A DNA stretch of 64,000 bases, taken from NCBI GenBank assembly GCA_041749075.1, contig JBGTBY010000035.1, forward strand, positions 310,001 to 374,000. Reading direction: 5' to 3'. The stretch's first letter is position 1, and every line of letters starts with the position of its first letter. Shown piece after piece: positions 43,926 to 51,806 of the stretch. Origin of the DNA: CAMTWZ01 sp041749075. GTDB taxonomy: Bacteria > Bacteroidota > Rhodothermia > Balneolales > HLUCCA01. The notes beneath the pieces are model-generated. The model made no database searches. It saw only the letters and a list, made by a program, of their open reading frames with translations, and had not been told where the DNA came from. Made by a program: the position numbers and the translations under genes.

Positions 43926-45611
43926 ATGCATTACGAGCTACGTTGTTTTGTCTGCGACGCGCTCAACGACGAGCGCGAAACCTCCACCTACTGCACCACC
44001 TGCGGCAATGTGCTGACGGTAAAATATGTTGCCCCCATCACCGGAAATCATGTCCCGTTGAGCGAAACGGTAGCCGATCCGTTGCGGACGCGTCCGACCG
44101 AGCTCAAACGCCTCAACACCCTTTCCGAGCGATATGATGTCGATATCTGGGCGAAACTGGAGTTCCAGAACCCATCCGGCTGCTTCAAAGACCGAGGAAG
44201 TTTTGTGGAAGTGCGCAAAGCATTGGAACTGAAGGCTGATGCGATTTGCTTGGCTTCCACCGGTAACATGGCGGCATCCGTGGCCATGTTCGCGGGATAT
44301 TACAATCTGCCCTGCTTCGTGTTCGTGCCCGAAACCACATCCGAAGCGAAACTCGCGCAAGCCACGATTTATGGCGCAAGCATCATGCGCATCAAAGGCG
44401 ATTTTTCGGCTTGTGAGAATTTGTGCAAGGCCTTCGCCAAGTCCGGGAACTACTATCTGGCCGGAGATTATGTCTTCCGTGAAGAGGGACAAAAATCCTT
44501 TTCCTTTGAAACGATCGAACAAGGCGGGATGGATTTCGATCATGTGATGATTCCTGTCGGATGCGGGACGAACTACGCCGCCATCCATAAAGGATTTCAG
44601 GAAGCAAAGGCCGCAGGACTTATCACCCGCATCCCAAAACTCGATGCCGTTCAGCCGGAACATGCATCCCCCGTTGTTGAAGGCATCTTCAAGCGCGAAA
44701 AAATCATCAAGAAGTCGGTCAGCACCATGGCGACGGCCGTGGCCGCTTCCGACCCGATCGACTTTTATAAGGTTCTTAGTGGCATCGAGAAAACCGGTGG
44801 CGACGCGATGACTGTCACCGAAGCGGAAATCCTCGTCTCCCTTCGTGAAATGGCGCAAACCGAAGGATATTATACCGAAGCCGCCTGCGCCCTGCCGCTT
44901 GCCTGCCTCAAAAATCATCCGGAGCGATACCGCGGAAAAAAAGTATTGCTCGTGCTAACAGGCACCGGACTCAAAGACGCTCATGTGGTGGCCAAACACG
45001 CGCTTCCGTCGCCGGCGCTGGATGCGGATCTCACCCAAGTACTGGATTTCATCGCGTCGGGCTACATCACCATCCAAAAAGATTCGTTCGGGAAATCGCG
45101 CGACACCTTGATCGCGAATCTCAAGCTCGCGCCGCGCCAAGACAAAATCTTGCATGATTATCTGAACCGCATCAACCGCAAAGGAAAAACACTGTCGTCG
45201 AACGAGCTCGAAGTGCTGCAATCGCTGGTGTTCAACGAAGTCGACAATCTGGATTATCCGGTGATTGTGGACGATTACGACGTGAACATGCGCAAGAATG
45301 GCTTGGTCCATGCTTTGGTCACCCTGAAAGTGAATGGCGTGGAAGTGAGGACCTCGAATCATGGGGTTGGTCCGGTGGACGCCGTGCTGGGCGCCATCAA
45401 GAAAGAAACCGATAAGCTGATGGTGGTCGAGGTAAAAGGACATCAGATCGACATCCTGTCCCCCGACACGAATTCCCTCGTTGTGGCCACACTAACACTT
45501 GGATATATGGATCAAACCATCACCGTAAAAGCCGCAAGTCCCGATGTGATCGAAGCCGCCGTGAATGCGTTCGTGAAGGGGGTGGCGATGCTGGGAAGCG
45601 TGAAAGCGTGA
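43926..45611 (+). CDS. Threonine synthase fused to a LeuA-type regulatory domain
   Basis: A 561-residue fusion. Residues 1-30 are a zinc ribbon (CFVCDA...YCTTCG). Residues 30-390 are a fold-type II PLP enzyme of the threonine synthase class: FQNPSGCFKDRGS with the PLP lysine, STGNMAAS, IPVGCGTN and LVLTGTGLKD. A linker leads to about 110 residues from 450 on (GLVHALVTLKVNGVEVRTSNHGVGPVDAVLGAI) that match the C-terminal allosteric/dimerisation domain of isopropylmalate and homocitrate synthases. Probably converts O-phosphohomoserine to threonine under feedback control. Its final codons and stop lie in array E. Confidence 0.85.
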   Translation: MHYELRCFVCDALNDERETSTYCTTCGNVLTVKYVAPITGNHVPLSETVADPLRTRPTELKRLNTLSERYDVDIWAKLEFQNPSGCFKDRGSFVEVRKALELKADAICLASTGNMAASVAMFAGYYNLPCFVFVPETTSEAKLAQATIYGASIMRIKGDFSACENLCKAFAKSGNYYLAGDYVFREEGQKSFSFETIEQGGMDFDHVMIPVGCGTNYAAIHKGFQEAKAAGLITRIPKLDAVQPEHASPVVEGIFKREKIIKKSVSTMATAVAASDPIDFYKVLSGIEKTGGDAMTVTEAEILVSLREMAQTEGYYTEAACALPLACLKNHPERYRGKKVLLVLTGTGLKDAHVVAKHALPSPALDADLTQVLDFIASGYITIQKDSFGKSRDTLIANLKLAPRQDKILHDYLNRINRKGKTLSSNELEVLQSLVFNEVDNLDYPVIVDDYDVNMRKNGLVHALVTLKVNGVEVRTSNHGVGPVDAVLGAIKKETDKLMVVEVKGHQIDILSPDTNSLVVATLTLGYMDQTITVKAASPDVIEAAVNAFVKGVAMLGSVKA

Positions 45612-45865
45612 AAGCGTAGGAATGTTAAAGCGTCAAAACGTTAAAATGTAAAAGCGGTACCTAAACAAGACTATGAAATTGAACCGAAAATCTACTATGG
45701 CCTCCTCTTCACGTTTTTACGCTTTAACGTTTTTACGTTTTCACAATCGTCTCATTTTTACGTTTTCACGCTTTAACGCTTTCACCATGACGCTTTCACG
45801 AATCCTGGCACTTAGTCTATTCTTCACATTTTCACACTTTCACGTTTTTACGCTTTCACAATTAT
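45600..45865. repeat. Octamer array E (words GTGAAAGC / ACGCTTTC), inverted arms
   Basis: The left arm 45600-45655 has seven 8-nt units with consensus GTnAAAGC (GTGAAAGC twice, GTAGGAAT, GTTAAAGC, GTCAAAAC, GTTAAAAT, GTAAAAGC). The right part 45711-45865 has about eighteen units of the complementary word (ACGTTTTT, ACGCTTTA, ACGTTTTC, ACGCTTTC), interrupted by 9-nt and 6-nt variants that restore reading frame. The left arm contains the threonine synthase stop codon; the right part contains the amidohydrolase start and encodes its signal peptide. The unit is 8 nt, unlike the 7-nt units elsewhere. Confidence 0.9.
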
Positions 45866-47352
45866 ATGCCCAAATGCCCGACGCCCCGCTCCGTACCGAA
45901 GGCGAGGGTCCCTTTCCGCGCTTGATCATCCGCGCTGCGATATTGATCGATGGCTCCGGAGCTCCGCCAACGGGTCCGGTGGATGTCGTGATCGAAGGAA
46001 ACCGCATCACCCAAATCGCGACGGTGGGTTATCCGGGAGTTCCGATCACGGGTCGGCGCCCTGAGCTTCGCGCCGGCGACCGTGAAATCGACGCCACGGG
46101 AATGTATCTGTTGCCGGGCTTCGTGGACATGCATGGCCATATCGGCGGCGTATCTCAAGGAACCACGCCCGAGTATGTGTTCAAACTCTGGATGGCGCAT
46201 GGCGTCACCACGGTCCGCGATCCGGGCTCCGGAAACGGCATGGAGTGGACCCTTCGTCATCGCCAACTCAGCGCGGAGAATAAGATCACGGCACCAAGGA
46301 TCAAGGCCTATGTGAATTTTGGTCAGGGCTACGGACAAACCATCTCCACTCCCGCCATGGCCCGCGAATGGGTGACCAACATTTCAAGAAGCGGTGCGGA
46401 TGGCATCAAATTCTTCGGGGCGCGTCCTGATATCATGGCCGCCGCGCTGGATGAGGCCGAGAAACGGAACCTGCGATCCGCCGCGCATCACGCCCAATTG
46501 AATGTCGCTCGTTTGAATGTGCTGAACACCGCCCGACTCGGACTCACCACCATGGAGCATTGGTATGGTCTGCCCGAAGCCATGCTCAAAGACGGAACCG
46601 TGCAGAATTACCGGCTCGACTACAATTACATGAACGAGCAGCATCGTTTCGAGGAAGCCGGGAAACTATGGGAGCAAGCGGCCGAGCCCTATTCCGAGAA
46701 ATGGAATGCCGTGATGGACGAGCTCATCGGGCTGGATTTCACCATCAATCCCACATTCAACATCTACGACGCCAACCGCGACCTCATGCGGGCCATGCGC
46801 GCCGAGTGGCACGACGACTACACCCTTCCCTCCCTATGGCAGTTTTATCAGCCGAACCGTCGGGCGCACGGGTCCTACTGGTTCAACTGGGGCACCGAGC
46901 AGGAAGTACAGTGGAAAAAGAACTATGTGTTGTGGATGATCTTCGTCAACGAGTACAAAAACCGAGGCGGACGCGTCGCCGCCGGCTCCGATTCCGGATT
47001 CATCTTCCAGTTGTATGGATTCGGATTCATTCGCGAGCTGGAACTGCTGCGCGAAGCGGGCTTCCATCCGCTTGAAGTGATTTCCGCGGCCACCATCAAA
47101 GGCGCCGAAGCCTTAGGCATGGCCGATCAGATCGGAAGCGTGGAAGTCGGCAAACTGGCGGATTTGGTCTTGGTCGAAGCCAACCCTCTCGAAAACCTGA
47201 AAGTGCTGTACGGAACTGGCGCTTTGGTGCTGAATGAGAACAACGAACCCACAAGAATCGGTGGGGTGAGATACACCATCAAGGACGGGATTGTGTATGA
47301 TGCGAAGAAGCTGTTGGAGGATGTACGAACAATGGTTGAAGCCCAAAAGTGA
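45787..47352 (+). CDS. Exported amidohydrolase (imidazolonepropionase-like)
   Basis: A 521-residue metal-dependent hydrolase. Metal ligands: HGH in LPGFVDMHGHIGG, histidines in RSAAHHAQL and TMEHWYG, and Asp in VAAGSDSGF. C-terminal typical end KLADLVLVEANPLEN. Related secreted amidohydrolases act on cyclic amides or dipeptides; the substrate is unknown. The signal peptide (MTLSRILALSLFF to LSQLYAQ) is written largely in octamer array E, whose 24-nt frame cycle reads TLSRFHAF. ATG 45787 is preferred; an ATG at 45673 in the same frame would add 38 more array-encoded residues. Confidence 0.82.
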   Translation: MTLSRILALSLFFTFSHFHVFTLSQLYAQMPDAPLRTEGEGPFPRLIIRAAILIDGSGAPPTGPVDVVIEGNRITQIATVGYPGVPITGRRPELRAGDREIDATGMYLLPGFVDMHGHIGGVSQGTTPEYVFKLWMAHGVTTVRDPGSGNGMEWTLRHRQLSAENKITAPRIKAYVNFGQGYGQTISTPAMAREWVTNISRSGADGIKFFGARPDIMAAALDEAEKRNLRSAAHHAQLNVARLNVLNTARLGLTTMEHWYGLPEAMLKDGTVQNYRLDYNYMNEQHRFEEAGKLWEQAAEPYSEKWNAVMDELIGLDFTINPTFNIYDANRDLMRAMRAEWHDDYTLPSLWQFYQPNRRAHGSYWFNWGTEQEVQWKKNYVLWMIFVNEYKNRGGRVAAGSDSGFIFQLYGFGFIRELELLREAGFHPLEVISAATIKGAEALGMADQIGSVEVGKLADLVLVEANPLENLKVLYGTGALVLNENNEPTRIGGVRYTIKDGIVYDAKKLLEDVRTMVEAQK

Positions 47353-47374
47353 GTTCGACGGTTTCTGTCATTCA

Positions 47375-47851
47375 CTATTTCCTTGGAATCAGGATCATAT
47401 GTCCTTTTCCCTCTGTTGCTGTTTCAAAAAACAAGTTCATTTTACCATGGGTAAATGAATACTGAAAAGTTGTGGCAACTGACGAAGCAAATTCAGTCGC
47501 CATCCCACATATCAAGCGATTGCAAACAAATGCAATTTTTATATCCTGAGTTTCTTGGTCGAGGTCATAGTATCCAAAACAGTAATTACAGTTACTCTGA
47601 CCTTCGAGCGAATATTGGTACTCTTTTTCAGCCAACACAGTGTCTTCTTTCAATTCAAACCAATACGATTCATTAAAATCTGGTTTTAGGGTTTCTCCAT
47701 TATCATATCTGATTTCAACCAGTTCCCATGTTCCGAAAATGGAATCCGGAATCAAGGGTTTCTGCTCATTCTCAAACAAATCGCATCCGCTCATCAGCAG
47801 AGCGGCTACGACAGTCAGGTATATGAAAACATGTTGGCGATTGAAGAACAT
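47375..47851 (-). CDS. Small lipoprotein of unknown function
   Basis: A 158-residue lipoprotein: signal MFFNRQHVFIYLTVVAALLMSGC with lipobox LMSGC, then PDSIFGTWELVEIRYDNGE, reminiscent of small lipocalin/META-like beta domains of Bacteroidota. Four further cysteines occur (SNCNYCFGY, FVCNRLICG) and may form disulfides. No function can be named. Base composition is visibly more AT-rich than neighbouring genes, which may mean recent acquisition. The start at 47851 fits the signal peptide; the frame extends upstream without one. Confidence 0.65.
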   Translation of the reverse strand: MFFNRQHVFIYLTVVAALLMSGCDLFENEQKPLIPDSIFGTWELVEIRYDNGETLKPDFNESYWFELKEDTVLAEKEYQYSLEGQSNCNYCFGYYDLDQETQDIKIAFVCNRLICGMATEFASSVATTFQYSFTHGKMNLFFETATEGKGHMILIPRK

Positions 47852-47981
47852 CTTATATGATTCGGGTTTGCGGCTATTCCTAAAGTAGAATGTGCGGCAA
47901 TCCGACCTCAATCCCAAGTTATGCTATCGTTACCTAATCTTAGGCGACAGGATACCGGACGCGGGACCTCTTCTCTCCCCG

Positions 47982-48028
47982 AGGTGGGGGTTCATCCCCA
48001 CCTATGAACGGGCGGATGCGATCCGCCC
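47982..48028. repeat. Paired palindromes (REP-like) at the 3' end of the response regulator gene
   Basis: Two hairpins in tandem. The first is AGGTGGGG, loop GTTCAT, CCCCACCT (47982-48003, 8-bp stem). The second is GGGCGGAT, loop GCG, ATCCGCCC (48010-48028, 8-bp stem). The ATGAAC linking them is the reverse complement of the first loop, so alternative pairing is possible. The second stem ends exactly where the TAG stop of the minus-strand regulator gene begins. No U tract follows, so it is more likely an mRNA-end stabiliser or dispersed REP-type element than a classical terminator. Confidence 0.75.
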
Positions 48029-48727
48029 CTACTCTTCAACCAACACATCCGGATTACTCGTCAAGATGAACCCTCTCTTGCGGACTGTCTGGATGTATTC
48101 TTTCGGGGTGATTTCGTTGATTTTCTTGCGAAGGTAGCTCACGTACACGTTGATGAAGTTCGTCTGGGTGTCGAAGGTGATGCCCCACACTTTGTCGGCC
48201 AGCTCTTCTTTATCGATCACACGGTCGATGTTGTGCATGAAATAGGCCATGAGATTGAACTCGTTGTTCGTGAGCCAGACCACTTTTCCGCCAACCGTGA
48301 ATTCGCGTTTGATCAGATTGATGTGCAAATCGCCGCAACTCAGATGCTCATTCGATTCGCTGCTTTGTTGTGAGCGACGCGTGATGGCTTCGATCCGCGC
48401 CAACAGTTCTTTGTTATCGAAGGGTTTTGTTAAGTAATCATCCGCCCCGAAATGCAAACCGGATACTTTTGTATCGATGTTCTTGCGGGCGGAAAGGATC
48501 AGGATAGGCGTCTTGTTTCCACGGTCGCGGAGGTCTTTGCAGACTTCGAGTCCGTTCTTATCGGGCAAGGCCAAATCCAAGATGATGCAATCGAACGGCT
48601 GGGTATCGGCTAAACGCTCTCCTTCCTCTGCTTCTGCGGCGACAGATACGGTATAGTTGTTTTTCTGAAGCACCCGCTGAACCAAGGTGCGCACCACTTC
48701 GTCGTCTTCAATAACTAATATGTTCAT
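48029..48727 (-). CDS. OmpR/PhoB-type response regulator
   Basis: A 232-residue transcription regulator. Receiver domain residues 1-120 with EDDE at 7-10, Asp51 (CIILDLALPD) and Lys in YLTKPF; winged-helix DNA-binding domain from about 130 (LSCGDLHINLIKREFTVGGKVVWLTNNEFNLMAYF, then VWGITFDTQTNFINVYVSYLRKKI). No cognate kinase is adjacent, so it is an orphan in this window. Its 3' end abuts the paired palindromes. Confidence 0.92.
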   Translation of the reverse strand: MNILVIEDDEVVRTLVQRVLQKNNYTVSVAAEAEEGERLADTQPFDCIILDLALPDKNGLEVCKDLRDRGNKTPILILSARKNIDTKVSGLHFGADDYLTKPFDNKELLARIEAITRRSQQSSESNEHLSCGDLHINLIKREFTVGGKVVWLTNNEFNLMAYFMHNIDRVIDKEELADKVWGITFDTQTNFINVYVSYLRKKINEITPKEYIQTVRKRGFILTSNPDVLVEE

Positions 48728-48807
48728 GCGGATGCAAGAGGAATAGGATACTCTGAATGCGTAGTTTAATAAATTCTAATGTATGGTAAAACAGCCAAAA
48801 TGCCACG

Positions 48808-49488
48808 TCAATAGCCATTTTTTTTCAACCACGACACTCCGGACTTCAACATTGGAGAACTTAACGAATGGTCGTGGTCGAATCCTACAAATTCAGCGTC
48901 GATGTGATGTTTTTTTAGGATAGCGATCTGCTCCTGCTGCTTCTCCGGACTCACATCGGTATCCTTCAGACCATGCAAGGCCAACACCTTGATATGGCGC
49001 AATTGATCCCATTTCGAGTCCAATAGTTCGGTTTTGATGCGTCCGCCAATGATGATCATCTCATTGGTGTGCTTCCACCGGCTCAATCCGAAATACGCCG
49101 CTTGATACCCTCCCATCGAATAGCCAACCAGGCACAACCGCGTGATCTTTAGAAACGGCCTCACGCCATCGATGATCTCCTGAATGAATTCAGCGGTGTA
49201 CTCAAGCGATTTCACGAACGATCCCTGCTTTCCATTGTACAGATACCAGGAATACCCGATTTTCTCCCGCTCTTTAGCGTGCGTGAGTTCGGGATACGGC
49301 CCTTGCAGATACAAGTGGTAGGCATCCAATTCTTTGAACGCCTCCGTTTTCTTCTCGAACAGATCCAAATACTGACCGCGTCCATGCAAATAGACGATCA
49401 GCGGTTTCGGTCCTTTCGGACCCGTTTCAACCAACTTATAGGGCACTTCAATCTTGAAGCTGGTTTTGCCCGATACCAACACATCCAT
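48808..49488 (-). CDS. Alpha/beta hydrolase (esterase-like)
   Basis: A 226-residue cytosolic alpha/beta hydrolase. The nucleophile elbow is GYSMGG (LCLVGYSMGGYQAAYFG), the acid is in LALHGLKDTDVSP, and the His in FDHDHSLSS. Oxyanion-side motif YLHGRGQYLDLF. It resembles small carboxylesterase/dienelactone-hydrolase-type enzymes; substrate unknown. It is divergent from bioB with about 90 nt between, so a role in pimelate chemistry is possible but a separate esterase gene sits inside the bio run. Confidence 0.8.
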   Translation of the reverse strand: MDVLVSGKTSFKIEVPYKLVETGPKGPKPLIVYLHGRGQYLDLFEKKTEAFKELDAYHLYLQGPYPELTHAKEREKIGYSWYLYNGKQGSFVKSLEYTAEFIQEIIDGVRPFLKITRLCLVGYSMGGYQAAYFGLSRWKHTNEMIIIGGRIKTELLDSKWDQLRHIKVLALHGLKDTDVSPEKQQEQIAILKKHHIDAEFVGFDHDHSLSSPMLKSGVSWLKKNGY

Positions 49489-49576
49489 CGGATAGCCTGA
49501 ATTTTTGCTCTAAAATACACAGATGGTTCTTTGTAAATTGACCCGAAATCACAAAAAAACCACAAATTCAGCCGTT

Positions 49577-50554
49577 ATGTCCGATATTCGCACCGACTGG
49601 ACCGCTCACGAAGTCAGTTCCATCTACCACAGTCCGATTCTGGAATTGGTGTATCGCGCCGCAAATATGCATCGCAAGTACCATGCGATCGGCGAAGTGC
49701 AAGTGAACACCTTGTTGTCGATCAAGACGGGTGGATGTCCCGAAGACTGCGCTTATTGTCCACAAGCCGCGCGTTACAGCACCGACATCGACGCGCATAA
49801 ATTATTATGTGTGGATGATGTCCTTCAATCGGCCCAAGCCGCCAAAGAATCTGGAAGCACCCGTTTTTGCATGGGTGCCGCCTGGCGGAAAGTGAAAGAC
49901 AATGCCGAATTCGACCAGGTGATCGACATGGTGAAAGGCGTGAATTCGATGGGGATGGAAGTCTGTTGCACATTGGGGATGCTCACCGCCGACCAAGCCC
50001 GTCGCCTCAAAGAAGCCGGATTGTATGCCTACAATCACAACATCGACACCAGCTCGGACTACTACGAGCAGATCATCACCACTCGTACCTATGGCGATCG
50101 CCTCGATACGATTTCGCATGTGCGTGAAGCGGGATTGTCGGTCTGCAGCGGTGGCATCATCGGACTTGGCGAAGACGACACCGATCGTATCGACATGCTT
50201 CACACCTTAGCCACGCTCCCAGAACATCCGGAATCCGTTCCAGTGAATGCCTTGGTCGCCGTGAAGGGAACTCCGCTCGAAAATCAGGAACGTGTATCGG
50301 TTTGGGACATGATCCGGATGATCGCGACTGCACGAATCATCATGCCACGGGCAATGGTCCGCTTATCTGCTGGTCGACTCGAAATGCCGATCGTCGAACA
50401 AGCGTTCTGTTTCATGGCGGGTGCGAATTCCATCTTCGCGGGCGATAAACTACTGACGACCCCGAATCCTGGCGTAGATCAAGACAAAGCGATGTTCGAA
50501 TTGCTTGGCCTGCATCCGCGCGAAGCGTTCAAAGAGCAGCCAGCCGTCGTCTGA
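49577..50554 (+). CDS. bioB: Biotin synthase BioB
   Basis: Radical SAM enzyme that inserts sulfur into dethiobiotin. The [4Fe-4S] motif is KTGGCPEDCAYCPQAARY, with further conserved segments RFCMGAAWR, YNHNIDTS and FFAGANS-like MAGANSIFAGDKLLTTPNP. The 325-residue length is normal. The start MSDIRTDWTAHEV at 49577 gives a usual N-terminus; a TAAATTGA box lies about 39 nt upstream. It runs towards bioA and the two coding ends overlap by 26 nt, so bioB and the other bio genes are on opposite strands. Confidence 0.96.
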   Translation: MSDIRTDWTAHEVSSIYHSPILELVYRAANMHRKYHAIGEVQVNTLLSIKTGGCPEDCAYCPQAARYSTDIDAHKLLCVDDVLQSAQAAKESGSTRFCMGAAWRKVKDNAEFDQVIDMVKGVNSMGMEVCCTLGMLTADQARRLKEAGLYAYNHNIDTSSDYYEQIITTRTYGDRLDTISHVREAGLSVCSGGIIGLGEDDTDRIDMLHTLATLPEHPESVPVNALVAVKGTPLENQERVSVWDMIRMIATARIIMPRAMVRLSAGRLEMPIVEQAFCFMAGANSIFAGDKLLTTPNPGVDQDKAMFELLGLHPREAFKEQPAVV

Positions 50555-51806
50555 TGCTCTCGAAAATACGGTCGTATTGCTCGATGGTGGTCGTATACGG
50601 CGCCATCACATAGACCGTATTTCCCAGCGGACGTAGCAGGATGCCGTCTTCCAAGAATTCCGATTTCAACCGCTGCCCCACCCCGCTGAAATAACCCCGA
50701 TTTGCGGATACGGGGACGTCCATTGCGACGATGGTACCGCAAACTCGGATTCGCTCAGCTTTGAAGTCGTGAGTGGTGAGTCGTGAGTGGTGGGACGCTT
50801 CAATGGATTGGATGACAGGTAATGCTTGGATGGTCAGTTCCAATGAAGCCAGTGCCGCGGTGCAACCGAGCGGATTGGCGGTGTACGAATGACCGTGCCA
50901 GAACGTGTGCGTGGGTTGCGGATCCCGAAACGCGTCTTGGATGTGAGATCCTGTGACCGTGAGCGACATGGGCAGAAATCCACCCGTCAATCCTTTCGAC
51001 ATACAAATGAAATCGGGCACAAATCCGGTCTTCTGAAACGCGAACAGCGATCCTGTCCGTCCGAAGCCCGTCATCACTTCATCAAAAATCACCAGAACCC
51101 CGAATTCCCTCGCCAATTCGCATGCGGCAGTAACAAAACCTGGGCGACACATCCGCATCCCTCCCGCCCCTTGCACCAACGGTTCGAGGATGATGGCGGC
51201 GTAGGCCTCGGGCGCCCTCGCTAACGTATCCCTGAGCGCTTGCAGGGCATTGGATTCGTTAAGGTCGACATCCGCGTCAGCGGTCCACGTTTCCGGAAAT
51301 GGAAGGCGGTCCACAGCAAATAGTAATGGTTCGAAGGCATCGGAAAAGACGGATCGGGCTCCGGCTGACATCGCGCCGAAGGTATCGCCATGATAGGCTC
51401 CATCAAATGCCAGAATGCGGTTTCTTGCTATTTCATTTTGATTGCGCCAGTACTGCCAGGCCATTTTAAGGGCCACTTCAACGGCCGTAGAGCCATTATC
51501 GCTGAAAAACACGGTATTCAGAGAGGGCGGCAGATGGGATGTGAGCTTCGCGGCGAGTTCTTCGGCAGGCGGATGTGTGAATCCGGCGAATATCACATGT
51601 TCAAGAGTTTCGGCTTGTTTGGCGATCGCGGCAGAAATGACGCGATTCGAATGTCCGTGCAAATTGACCCACCAAGAGGAAATGGCGTCGATGAATTCGC
51701 GTCCGTCTTCCAACGTGAGCACTGAACCCTGACCTTTCACGACCTTCAGAGGCTCAATGGCGGAATGAAGCGGCGTGAACGGATGCCAGATGCGATGATC
51801 AGCCAA
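50529..51806 (-). CDS. bioA: Adenosylmethionine-8-amino-7-oxononanoate transaminase BioA
   Basis: Makes 7,8-diaminopelargonate with SAM as amino donor. Start IWHPFTPLHSA, FSDNGSTAVEVALKMAWQYW, AFDGAYHGDTFGAMS, LVIFDEVMTGFGRTGSLFAF, and PLP lysine in MSKGLTGGFLPMS are characteristic. The start is TTG at 51806, overlapping the bioD stop by 8 nt (TTGGCTGA). Between the conserved helix ending QSIE and the strand RVCGTIVAMDV, the residues SHHSRLTTHDF are encoded by a heptamer array (50766-50793). The patch lies in the small C-terminal domain, away from the PLP site, so activity may be kept. Confidence 0.93.
   Translation of the reverse strand: MADHRIWHPFTPLHSAIEPLKVVKGQGSVLTLEDGREFIDAISSWWVNLHGHSNRVISAAIAKQAETLEHVIFAGFTHPPAEELAAKLTSHLPPSLNTVFFSDNGSTAVEVALKMAWQYWRNQNEIARNRILAFDGAYHGDTFGAMSAGARSVFSDAFEPLLFAVDRLPFPETWTADADVDLNESNALQALRDTLARAPEAYAAIILEPLVQGAGGMRMCRPGFVTAACELAREFGVLVIFDEVMTGFGRTGSLFAFQKTGFVPDFICMSKGLTGGFLPMSLTVTGSHIQDAFRDPQPTHTFWHGHSYTANPLGCTAALASLELTIQALPVIQSIEASHHSRLTTHDFKAERIRVCGTIVAMDVPVSANRGYFSGVGQRLKSEFLEDGILLRPLGNTVYVMAPYTTTIEQYDRIFESIRRRLAAL
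50766..50793. repeat. Heptamer array F inside bioA (same word as array C)
   Basis: Four 7-nt units GTCGTGA, GTGGTGA, GTCGTGA, GTGGTGG. In the coding (minus) direction they read as TCACGAC and TCACCAC, the CGACTCA word of array C with small changes. They encode SHHSRLTTHDF, residues with no counterpart that I can recall at this point in other BioA proteins. The reading frame stays open. Confidence 0.8.
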
